A DNA stretch of 24,012 bases, from positions 1-24,012 of the IMG/VR virus record IMGVR_UViG_3300048547_000552; one strand, given 5' to 3'. The DNA is from a virus. The translations under genes were made by a program, and so were the position numbers. The notes under the pieces are model-generated. The model saw nothing but the letters and a program-made list of their open reading frames with translations, did no database searches and had not been told where the DNA came from. Every line of letters starts with the position of its first letter. Position 1 is the stretch's first letter. Shown piece by piece: positions 1-11,300 of the stretch.

Positions 1-2247
1 ACAAGTGTTGGTCCGTTTATTAGAAACGGTATTCCAGTTGGTGTTGAATTAAAAGAGGTTAGTGACAACGAAGCATTGTTATCAAGTTTAGGCACACAAG
101 ATTTCCAAACAGCACCTACACAAAGAGCTGTTTCAAATTATGTTGAAGCAAGATACTTGAACAAAACAACAGGCGGTGATATTGTTGGCGATGTAAGTAT
201 GACAGGAGACTTAGCAGTCAACGGTGATGCAATTACAAGTACAAATACAAGTTTTGAATTCCTTAATACAGGTGTACAAAGCATAGATATGTTAGCTGCG
301 GCAACCACTATTAATATTGGTGCTGCAACAGGTACTGTTACAATTAATCCAGATGTTACAATAGAAGGTGTTCTAACTGTTAACGGAAACTTAGTATTTG
401 ACGGTGATGTTAATATTAGTATACCAGATGAAACATTACAAGCATATAGTATTACTGAAGGCACTGAAGATTATATAAGCATCAATACTAGAGAAGGTGA
501 AGAAGCAATTACATTTGGTGAGCAGCCAAGTGTTATTATTGCCAACCAAACAATATCAACAAGCAAAGACACTGGTGCATTAGTTGTAGACGGCGGTGTT
601 GGTGTTGAAGGCAGTGTGTTTATAAACACTGATTTAACTGTTACTGCAAACGCAAACCTAGGTGCAGATAGAACTACATCCGAACATACTGTTTCAGGTA
701 AAATAGATATCGATATTCCAGATGATAGTATTAATAATTTTAGAATACACGAAAACATCAGTGAATATGTAAACATCTATACTACAGATGGTGATGAACA
801 AATTCTTTTAGGTAGTACACCTAAATTAATTATTCTAAACAACACAAACGCTACAGATAACACAACTGGTGCTGTACAAGTCACTGGTGGTATAAGTGCT
901 CAACAAAATATACATTCGGGTATTGACGTTGTAGCAGATCGTGATTTGATTGCTGATAGAAATGCTAAAATTAACGGTAGTAATATCACAACCGATTCTA
1001 CCTCATTTGATGTAATAAACACAGTAGCAACAACTGTAAATGCGTTTGGTGATGCTACTACACTTAACATAGGTGGTGCTACTGGCACAATGACAATTGG
1101 CAATGAAGTTGTTATTATAGATAGTGTAGCAGGTTTACAGATTCCGGTAGGTACTACTTCCGATCGTCCAACTAATGTTACAGGTAGAATCAGATTTAAC
1201 ACTAGTTTAAATGCATTTGAAGGTTATGATGGTATAGCTTGGAATACTTTAGGCGGAGTAATTGATGTAGATCAAGATACGAAAATTGTTGCCGAAGATA
1301 ATCCTGGTGCAGACAATGACGAACTAGACTTCTTTACTGGAGGTGTACTTAGAGCTACATTGAGCAGTACATCTTTTGATATTGCAGCAACAAACACTTT
1401 AAGTATCGCAAATGTTACAGAAAGCGAATCAACAACAACAGGTGCATTAACAGTAGCAGGTGGTGTAGGCATTAGTAAAAACTTGCACGTAAATGGATAC
1501 ATTAACGGCAACACAAATGGTATACTAACAATTGGTAACTTAGGTAGTGATAAAATCATTATCAAAGGCGAAACAATCGAAACACCTGATACTATAAAAC
1601 TTATTGCTAATGCTCCTGACAGTGCAGCTGACGACATTGTATATCCGATGACATTTGCACATCATACAATAAGTGGTGCTATTGTTGCAGGGTCTGGTAC
1701 AGGTATTAAGTTTGAATTAGAAACAACAAATGACAATTTTGAAATCGGCGGCCAAATTGAAATAGTATCTCAAGACATTACAGGGTCACAAGAAGACTTT
1801 GATATGGTGTTTAGAACAATGGATGCTGGTAGTACAGGTGTAGAAAAACTACGTTTGAGTGAAACTACAAGTACATTTAGTACAAACGTTCAAGTTGATC
1901 AAAACTTATTTGTAACTGGTATACTTGATGCAGCAGGATTTAGAGGTAGTATATTTGCAGATGATAGTACCGAAATGCTTGATGCAATTAACAACAAAAT
2001 TACTGTAACTGATATAGCTGCTGGTACACTTTCACTTACTACTGATTTAGAAGTTATACACGGTGGTACAGGCGTAAGTACACTTACCGAAGATGGTATT
2101 ATGTATGGTGCAGGAACAGGAACAGTGCAAGTTACAGCAGCAGCTGGTACAGCAGATGCTTCAGAAACATTCCAAGTACTTACTGTAACAAGCGATTCAG
2201 ATGCGACTCCAATTTGGTCTGACACTATAGATGGTGGTAGCTTCTAA
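1..2247 (+). CDS. Fibre-type virion structural protein, 5'-truncated
   Basis: The frame is open from the first base of the window (it begins TSVGPFIRNG), so the start lies upstream; 748 residues are visible. It ends at tandem stops TAATAA. The protein is built from beta-rich fibre modules. One is an ATTxNIGxATGTxTI motif (two copies, around 300-350 and 1027-1100). Another is a TTGALxVxGGVG motif (around 560-620, 860-900 and 1435-1480). There is also a tandem module of about 98 residues starting IxIxIPD. The same motifs recur in the giant fibre gene downstream, so the two are related adhesin/fibre proteins. The C-terminus (HGGTGVSTLTEDG, then a short tail) has no S74 chaperone, unlike its neighbour. 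It probably assembles as a trimeric fibre or baseplate appendage; this is inferred from family resemblance. No catalytic motif was seen. Confidence 0.8.
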   Translation, partial: TSVGPFIRNGIPVGVELKEVSDNEALLSSLGTQDFQTAPTQRAVSNYVEARYLNKTTGGDIVGDVSMTGDLAVNGDAITSTNTSFEFLNTGVQSIDMLAAATTINIGAATGTVTINPDVTIEGVLTVNGNLVFDGDVNISIPDETLQAYSITEGTEDYISINTREGEEAITFGEQPSVIIANQTISTSKDTGALVVDGGVGVEGSVFINTDLTVTANANLGADRTTSEHTVSGKIDIDIPDDSINNFRIHENISEYVNIYTTDGDEQILLGSTPKLIILNNTNATDNTTGAVQVTGGISAQQNIHSGIDVVADRDLIADRNAKINGSNITTDSTSFDVINTVATTVNAFGDATTLNIGGATGTMTIGNEVVIIDSVAGLQIPVGTTSDRPTNVTGRIRFNTSLNAFEGYDGIAWNTLGGVIDVDQDTKIVAEDNPGADNDELDFFTGGVLRATLSSTSFDIAATNTLSIANVTESESTTTGALTVAGGVGISKNLHVNGYINGNTNGILTIGNLGSDKIIIKGETIETPDTIKLIANAPDSAADDIVYPMTFAHHTISGAIVAGSGTGIKFELETTNDNFEIGGQIEIVSQDITGSQEDFDMVFRTMDAGSTGVEKLRLSETTSTFSTNVQVDQNLFVTGILDAAGFRGSIFADDSTEMLDAINNKITVTDIAAGTLSLTTDLEVIHGGTGVSTLTEDGIMYGAGTGTVQVTAAAGTADASETFQVLTVTSDSDATPIWSDTIDGGSF
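409..996 (+). repeat. Tandem duplicated 98-residue fibre module
   Basis: Two consecutive in-frame units start at 409 (VNISIPDETL) and 703 (IDIDIPDDSI), 294 bases apart. They share the order IPD – EY/DYxxIxTxxGxE – xxLG/FG – xxIIxN – TGAxxVxGG, but are clearly diverged at the protein level. The end of the second unit is approximate. This looks like an old internal duplication that lengthened the fibre shaft. Confidence 0.6.
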
Positions 2248-2271
2248 TAAAGCTGCCACTTTTACTCCTAT

Positions 2272-2279
2272 CATAAATA
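2272..2279 (+). promoter_or_regulatory. Candidate T4-type late promoter (CATAAATA)
   Basis: This octamer fits the T4-like late -10 element (TATAAATA class) and lies 25 bases after the stop of the first fibre gene. If the octamer occupies -13 to -6 as in T4, transcription would start near 2285. That gives a leader of about 70 bases for the giant fibre gene with its Shine-Dalgarno intact. Confidence 0.5.
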
Positions 2280-2287
2280 ACAATAGA

Positions 2288-2330
2288 ACGATTTATATCG
2301 TGTTACTGGGCGTCTTTATAGACTTGACCC
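2288..2330 (+). other. Two small hairpins in the intergenic leader
   Basis: The first hairpin is ACGAT-TTAT-ATCGT (2288-2301). The second has a GTCT-TTAT-AGAC core (2312-2323) with flanking GGG (2308-2310) and CCC (2328-2330) that could extend it. Both loops read TTAT. Neither is followed by a T-run, so they look like leader structure or mRNA-end protection more than intrinsic terminators. Confidence 0.35.
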
Positions 2331-2333
2331 GTA

Positions 2334-2346
2334 CCTAAATAGGAGG
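2334..2346 (+). promoter_or_regulatory. CCTAAATA late-type motif fused to a strong Shine-Dalgarno
   Basis: CCTAAATA (2334-2341) runs directly into AGGAGG (2341-2346), which sits 8 bases before the ATG at 2355. The Shine-Dalgarno fixes the start of the giant gene. CTAAATA is a late-promoter form in marine T4-like phages. With T4 spacing, however, the start point would be near 2347 and would remove the Shine-Dalgarno. The upstream CATAAATA may therefore be the working promoter. Confidence 0.5.
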
Positions 2347-2354
2347 CAGCCTTT

Positions 2355-5300
2355 ATGGCAACAAAGATTAGACACAAGCGTAGTGCGGTGGCTGGTAAAC
2401 AGCCGTTAGTTTCTCAATTAGAATCAGGTGAATTAGCAATCAACACAGCAGATGGTAAAGTATACCTATTGCGTGATGATAACACTGTACAAGATATTAC
2501 AAGAAGAGTATTTGAAGGAAATACACAATTAGAAGTAGATGACTTAGGTGATAGTACATCAGCTGCAATTACTGCAACTGTTAACAACGACTTAAAAATG
2601 TCAGTTACTGATAATGGTATATTTTTAAACGATGATATTAGTATTAATAATGCAAATACATTAACGTTCAAAGAACTTACAGGTTCTGGTGCTGATGGTA
2701 TTTCATTAAAATCTCCGGATACGCTTGACGCAGGGTACAACCTTACATTGCCTCCACAAGTAGGTACTACTGGTCAGCTTATAGCTACAGACGCACAAGG
2801 AAATTTATTCTTCCAAGATGCAGATATTTTCGGCGGTAACGTTGTTTATGTTAGTGCCGAACAAGGCGATGATGCAAACGATGGTCAAAGTGCTCCAGTT
2901 AAAACTGTAAAACGTGCGTGTCAAATTGCTTCAGGTTTGATTTACAATGCCGATGGCACTACTAATGGTACACGAGTAAACGTAAAAGTTGCAGTTGGTG
3001 ACTATACCGAGGACAACCCTATTATTGTTCCAGATAACACAGTTATCAAAGGTGACGGTTTGCGTGGTTGTATTATTCGTCCTGCAAACGCTAACAGAGA
3101 TATTTTACGTGTTAGAAATGCTTGTTACTTTGGTGAATTTACATTCCGTGATGGCGTCGACGAAAATCAAGTTCCTTTAATTACTGCTGATTATGCTGTG
3201 GCATTTGATGATCCGTTTGATGCTAATATTACTGATCGTGCTGATTATACAAACTTGCCTGACACAAGACCTTTTATTACTACTTCACCTTATATTCAAA
3301 ATGCTTCAATTTTGTCCTTCTTAGGTATGAATGGTGCAAAAATTGATGGTAGCAAAGTTACTTCACCGAACATTGGTTTTATTCCACAAGAGCAAGAAAA
3401 TCCAGTAGTTGGCGCAATACCTGAGCAAGGTAAATCAATGGTTGCCAACGCCTTTACTATTCTATCATTTGGTGGTACAGCGTGGCGACTAACCAACGAT
3501 GCTTATGCACAGATCGTGTCTTGTTTTGAAATCTTCCTACTAAATGGTGTTTATTGTCAGTCAGGTGGTTATTGTTCCATTACTAACTCCGCTACAAACT
3601 TTGGATTGTATGCGTTGAGATCTAGTGGTTATTCACCAAAAGCATTTGAATTTGACCGTGCATTTGTTACAGGTACAGGTGCTTTTGAAGGTTTACAGAC
3701 AGTTAGTATTGTAGGTATCAACAGAGATACACCAGTTGAAGAATTTGTTTTACGCTTCAGAGAAGCCGATTATAAAACAGCATACGAAAGATTGCTAGTT
3801 GAAAAAGATCAAATTGCAGCAGATACTGTTACTTGGATCAATCAACAAATAGCAGCAGCATCGCCAAGTATATGGGCATCATTTGAGTATGATCAAACAA
3901 AATGTGCTAGAGATGTAGGATTGTTAGTAGATGCTATCAGGTGGGATGCTGCATTTGATACTAATTATAGATCAGTTAGTTCTGCACTTACATATTTTAA
4001 CGGTAGATTTCCTTCTGCCTTGTTTGCTGCACAAAAAGCACAACACATAGAAGCATTTACACAAGCAAAATCGTTTACAACTAATATTACACAACAATCT
4101 ACATATGACTCTCGTGTTAACGCACTTTGGGACGAAATTATTGAAATTTTAGATAATGACAAAACATTTACACCAACTACAGGAACAACATACGATCCTA
4201 ACACAGGAATATTAGTTGCTAATATCGGTGCACACAATCTGACCGTAGGTACATCGATAATTATTGCTGATAATAGTTTGACGTTTACTTGTGCATCAGA
4301 TGGCAACACTGCTCAAGTAACATATCCAAGATCAACTGATCCGGCATCAAAAACAGCATTGACAATTTCTGCTGTGACATCTGATACCATTACTGTAAAC
4401 GTTGGAACAAGTAGCGAAACATCTGCACATACATTTATAACATCAGCTGCTAATAGTGTTACTATTGAAGGTGTCGGTGTTACTGGACTTACTGATCCAA
4501 CTGGATATAATAGTAGCTACCTGGCAGGTTACGGAGATGCCAGAACGCAATTAGAAAGCAACAGAAATTTTCTTATAAAAGAAATTACTGCCTGGATTGC
4601 TGTACAAGTTGCTGGAGAAATATCACCATTTGTATCTACGTTTTCATACGATGTTGCTCAGTGCGAAAATGATATAGGATTAATTTTAGATGCATTGAGA
4701 TATGATCTAACATACGGTGGTAATTTACAAACTTTTGATGCAGCAATACAATATTTTGTTGGTACAACAAAACAACTTGCTGATGGTCAAAAAGATGCAA
4801 CATTAGCTTCTTACGCAAGATTAAAAGAAATTATCGGTCAAGTTATTCTTGAACAAGCGGTAACAGTATCCGCTGGTAATGCTTTGACTCAAGACACATC
4901 CGGAACAGCAGGTAGCAGCGATGCGTCTAATGCTGCAAAAGATAGAATACAAGAAATTATTGATTATGTTGATAGCGATGGTGCAACTCCTCCAACTAAA
5001 ATTGAACCAGGTACAACTTGGGTTTCAGCCGCACTTGTAGAAGATAAAGATAGACTATATCCTGAAGCACAAAAAAATATTGGACAAAATGTTAACGCAT
5101 ACATTGAAACACAAGTAGATGCTGCACAGTGGTATAACTTTACATACGATAATTCAAAATGTTTACGTGATACAAAACTGATTGTTGAAGCTGTTGCAAA
5201 AGATGCTTGGGATACAGGTAACAGATATTCACGTAGTGCTGGTTTATCTTACTACAATAAAAACATTGGCGATAGTTCGCAGATTAGTATTAGTGGACAA

Positions 5301-8300
5301 GAAAGACAAACTATAAGTGCTATTAATCAAGCCAAGGCATTAACATTAGCAGAAATTACAAGTCTGTCATTAGCATCACGAAATTTTGTAGGTAGTAGAT
5401 TTGACATAGTAACAACTATTATTAATGATGGTGATGATTTACCAGATGCACAAGATGTAAGTTCAGAAGGCGATATTACAAACGATTTTAAAACCAATGC
5501 TACCGAAAGTACATTTAATGGTTCAACGGATGTAAACGTAAATGTTGATGTATTTACAATTGTAGATCACGGATTTACTAACGGACAAAAAGTAATTTAT
5601 GATCCAGATAACAATCCAGTCATACAAGGACTAGATGCAGAACAAACATATTATATTAAAATTATTAATGATGACGAATTTAGTTTAACATTTGACGAAT
5701 CGGGCGATTTTGATGTTAATGTTCTTGCTACAAGTACCGGTACACATAAATTTTTATCAGGTGTTATTGAATTCTTTGTAAATGAGATTACTGATTCGCA
5801 TACAACTTATCAAACATTAGAATTAGAATCGGGTTCTGAGAGTTATGAGTTTGTACCGGGTAGACAGATTACCGGTGTTACAGGTACAAGTAATAATGCT
5901 GCTATTGTGTTTAGTTGGAAGCCTGCCATAAGAGAACTTATAGTTAGTATAGAACAAGTAGCAGTTGGTCAAAGTTTGTTGCGTATCCAATTCGACGAAA
6001 CTAGTACTATTACAGCAGATCACGCTGGCACACCAAATACCACTATTGGTGTAAATGCTGCGCAATCTAAATTAGGACTTGGTACTGCAACTTTTGCTAT
6101 TAAAGCAACTGACGGTAGTAGTTCTTTAAGTAACCTATCAGCCTTACCAGAAAATCAGGTTTGGTTCCACAGACCAAGTATTGTTAACTCATCATCACAC
6201 ACTTGGGAATATGCAGGTTCAGGTACAGACTATAACGCATTACCACAAAACGGCGGTAACACAAAAAGTGAATTTGAACAGTTTGAAGAACTACCCGGTC
6301 GTGTTTACTCTTCAGGTACAAACGAACTTGGTGACTTTAAAGTTGGTGACTTTATTACAGCGTTTAACAGAACAGGTAATATCACATTTAGAAACAAAGT
6401 TCAGGTTGATGAACTTGATGCTTTGAGACTAAGTTTGTCAGATGTTGCAATTGAAGAAATTTCAACAAGTGTAAACTTAGGCGATGACGAGCTAGGTGGT
6501 GCAAGTAATGCAAGACTTTCAACTCAGTTAGCTGTTAGAGCATTTATTAGTAATAGATTAGGAGGCTTTGTTGACAAAACTGTGTCAACTGCTGCTGTTC
6601 CGGGTGCCATTGTTCAATTAAACACAAATGGACAACTTAATGGAGACTTAATTCCAGCAACACGTCAGTTTACAAATACCAACACACAAGGTTATCAATC
6701 AAGACTTGAACAAGTTGATAATATACCACCTGTTGATTTGAAAGCTGGTGACATTGCTACAGAAAATTATGAACAAGTAGAACTTACTCTAAGTGGAAAT
6801 ATTAGTGCTGCTGACGGAGCTATTATTACACAACCTACTGCATTTGGCGCAACTGGTTATGCCAAAGGACTATATGGTAACAGCGGTAACATTCTTGTAG
6901 CAAGTATTGGCGGTGAATGGATTGTTGGAGACGATAGTACAGGCTCACAATTCCAAACTGGTGTTGGAAACAACATTTTTGTTGACGGTGTTGACAGTGG
7001 TGTATATCCTACAGGTATTGGTCTATCAAGTCAAGTTATTGACAACTTCTTTTTAAGAAGTTCTAATTCAAGTCAATTCCTGATACTAGATCCAACAGAT
7101 GATTATACATTTACTACAAATACAATTACAAACTTAGAACGTACTTCAAATGTTACAACTGCTACAACAAGCGGTGCTCACAATCTCTTAATTGGTAATC
7201 AAATCAGTATTACCTGTTCTGATAATGAAACTTTTGAAACAAATGGACAAGTTATTAGTACGCCAACAAGTACAACATTTACATATTCAAATGTAGATCC
7301 GGATGACGTTGCAAGTTTTGCTGTATCTGACGGTTTTGTTGGCAGTGTTGTAAGAAGTGCTGACGGTAATGCTCAGGGTAGAGTAACTGAATTGAGAGAA
7401 GGTGTGTTATCAGGTATTGATAATTCTAATATTACAGGCGGTACTTTATACACTCCAACAGTAGGAAACCAAACATATCTCGATGTAGTATTAACAAATG
7501 TAACAGGAAGTGGTACGGGTGCTACAGCAGATATTACAGTCACAGCGGGACAAGTTACCGATGTTGATATTAAAACAGGCGGCACAGGTTATGCGATTGG
7601 AGATTTATTAAGTGCAGCTTCTAGTAGTGTAGGAAACACAGGAAGTGGATTCCAGATAGAAGTTACTGCTTTTGAAAAACGTGCTTACATTGACATTATT
7701 GGCGGCGAACTTTTTGTTGCAAGTAGTTCAAGTGTTGACTTTGTAGAAGATAACACTGCTGTACAAACGGCACGAGACATAAACTTAGATGATTTTATCA
7801 CACATAACTTCTTAGCAGGTTCTTCCGGCGCAGGCGGTGCTGTTGACTATACCAACTTTAGAATTACCATACCAAATCACGGATACTCAAATGGTGATCC
7901 ATTAAAATACGATACATTAGGTAATGCTCCAATCGGTGGTATTTTGAACGGACAAGTTGTTTATGCAAAATTCATAGACAATAATACAATTGAATTGTAC
8001 GAAGGATTTGCACTACTTAACAAAATAGAATTTGCAAGTACTCCTGCTAACAACAATCATAATTTGACAAGAAGTACAGTTAACATAACTGACAACAGCG
8101 TTATTATCGAGAATCACGGATACACAACAGCCGATGCTGTTAGATTAAACACACTATCAGACGGTAGTTCAAGTAATGCATTACCTATAGTTGATGGTGC
8201 CGATCCTATTCCAGACGGTTCTAGATTCTTTGTTGGTTCTGTAACTACTAACTCATTTACACTACACGTTCTACGCAGTGATGCTCTAAGCAGTATTAAT

Positions 8301-11300
8301 GATCTTGTAACAAATCCAGAAGATTTAACAAGTGTAGGAATTGGTACTGCTAGAAGTACACGAAGTAATGCTCAAGTTACAGGTCAAATTAATACATCAA
8401 GTAGATTAAAGAAAAATTGGAATACACTCGCTGTTACAAATATTGATGCTGAAAATATTATTTCAGGTATTATATCACCAAGTAGACTTGGCGGTAGCGG
8501 TGTTCCAAATAGTGACACATTCCTAAGAGGTGATAGTGCATATTCTGTTGTTGTACAAAAACTTAAAAAGGCAAGTACAACTGAAAACCCAATTACACTT
8601 GTAGGCAATAGCGTAAGTCAAGAGTTTTACGGCACTGTTAGTATTGGTGTCAATAATGTTGACCTTGATCCGGGCGGAACATTCTCTACACTAGGTGTTT
8701 CAAAATTTTTACAATCACAATTTGATGTAAACGCTAATGCTAGTGGCGAAGTATTCCTTAAAGATGGTGTTGTTGATGCTGGTACACTGGATTCATTAGA
8801 TAGTGCATACTTTCTTAATCCTGCAAACTTAACAAGTCCTGTTCCTGTAAACAGAGGAGGGACAAACATTACTTCTTATGCTAGAGGCGATTTGCTTTAT
8901 GCAGAAACAACTGGTACACTTAATCCATTATCTATAGGTAGAAACAATGCTATCTTAAAATCAAACGGTGAAACACCTGAATGGGGCACAGCACTTGATC
9001 TTGCAGAAGGATTAGACGTTGGTGCTGCTGCACTTACTTCTGCAAGCACAGGTAGTGGTACTGTATATAATGATAATGTCACAAGTTTAAATATTGGCGG
9101 CGATGCAACTAATATCGATATAGGTAGTACAGAAGGTACAAGAAACTTATTTCCATTTTTAGACGGATATGATGCTAGTGCAAGTCAAAATGTTGTAGGT
9201 AATTTAAAAAGCATAACTGCTACCACAAATGATCCAACTGACAACGGATTAAACGAAATTCCATTAGATGATACATCTAGTGTACTTGCAGGAATGATTG
9301 TAACTGGAAGTGGTAGTATCCCTGCAAACACAACAGTAAGCGGTGTTACAGGTGATTACATTTATTTAAGCAACAATACAACTGGTACTATTTTAAGTGG
9401 AGCAACATTAACATTTACATACACACCAAAAACACTTGGTATCGATGTAGGTGATACAATTAATATTGGCTCAAGTACAAAAACTAATCTAGACGGTACT
9501 TGGCCAATAATTGGTGCTACATCTAATGCTACATCGTTTACATTCCAGACTGATGCAAATGTTACATCAAATCCAGTTGATGTTCCTGCAGGCCAATTAA
9601 CTATAAACGCAAACTTCGTTGTAAAAAATCCTAATATGTTTATCGGTAATGCGCAAAACTCTACTGCTCCTGTAAGTGGTATTATAGCTGGTACAAGTGC
9701 AATAGGCATAGACACAGAAGGTGGTGATTTAACACTACAAGCTGGTTTAGGTACAGGTAATGCAACAGGTGGTGACTTTATTATTAGAACCGGTGAAGCG
9801 TTAACTACAAGCGATATTCAACATATTGCAACAACACGTATGACCATTGATACTGCTGGTAAAGCAGCATTTACCGGCGAAGTTGAAGTAAATGACACAA
9901 TCAGTACAACAGAAACTACTGTTGGGTTGTTAGACGATACTGCTACTACAATTAATATGGGCGGTGATGCAACCACAGTTGAAATTGGTGCTGCAACAGG
10001 CACAACAACTGTACATAACAATTTAGATGTTGATTTAGATCTTAATGTAGATGGCGGTGATATCACTACTAACCAAACTACAATGAATGTGATAAATGCT
10101 AATGCAACAACAGTAAATGCATTTGGTGCAGCTACAACTATTAATTTAGGTACCGGCGGTGACGGCGGCGGCACAACTACTATTGGACACGACCTAGTAG
10201 TAAGCGGAGATCTTACTGTAAACGGAGATACGACAACTATTAATTCGACAGAATTAACTGTTGATGATAAAACTATTACAATAGCAAGCGGAGCAGCAGA
10301 TGGGTCAGCAGCCAACGGAGCTGGTATACTTGTTGATGGCGCAAATGCAAGTCTACTTTGGGATAATGCTAATACAAGTTGGGATAGTACTGAAGATTTT
10401 AACTTAGCAAGTGGTAAACAGTACTATATAAACGATGCTAGTGTTCTTAGCAGTACAACACTAGGTGGTGCTGTTGTAAACAGTAGTTTACAAACATTAG
10501 GTACAATTGGTACTGGTGTGTGGCAAGGCACAATAATTTCTCCAACATACGGCGGAACTGGTGTAAACAATGGCACTAAAACAATAACACTAGGCGGCAA
10601 TCTTACGCACAGTGGAGCGCATACATTAACACTGACTACAACAAATAACACAAATATTACTTTACCAACAAGTGGCACATTATCGATAACAGGTAATCCA
10701 TTAAGTCAATTCGCATCAACAACTAGTGCGCAACTAGCAGGTGTGATAAGCGACGAAACAGGTACTGGTAATTTGGTGTACAACAACAATCCAAACTTTA
10801 CAAACAGTGTAACCACATCTAGTGCAACTTTTGCAGCATTTAACACAAATGCAACAACCGTTAATGCATTTGGTGCAGCAACAGCATTAGGATTAGGTGC
10901 TACATCGGGTACAACTACTGTAAACAACGGATTAGCTGTTTTAGGTAATTTGAGTATTGGTGGATTAAGTGATCTTACTGTTAGTGGTGGTACATTTAGT
11001 CTTGCAAATACAGGTGCAACAACAGTCAATGCATTTGGTGCAGCTACAACTATTAATATGGGTGCAAGCACTGGTACAATGAACTTGAACAATGCTAACG
11101 TTGTAGTTGCAGGTGATTTAGCAGTAAATGGTAACACAATTGATACAGACGAAACAGGTACATTTAACTTACTAAAAGATAATGCAACTGCTATTGCGTT
11201 TGGACAAGCTGCTACAGCAATTGTAATTGGTGAAACTTCAGGTACAAGTACATTTAGACATAATGTAACAATCGATCAAGATCTAACAATTACAGGCAAC

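Noticed and set aside
2252-2350. GCTGCC (2252-2257) complementary to GGCAGC (2345-2350), which overlaps the Shine-Dalgarno; possible translation switch
   Set aside because: Only 6 pairs over about 90 bases, with no supporting structure between; chance is likely.
9818-10315. A 165-residue minus-strand open frame inside the giant fibre
   Set aside because: It is Val/Pro/Ala-rich, mirrors the repeated plus-strand codons, and has no ribosome site or family resemblance. The many other antisense frames in both fibre genes have the same cause.
9049-11256. Repeats considered as a CRISPR-like or integrated repeat array
   Set aside because: The repeats are in-frame, degenerate and protein-coding, with no regular spacers.
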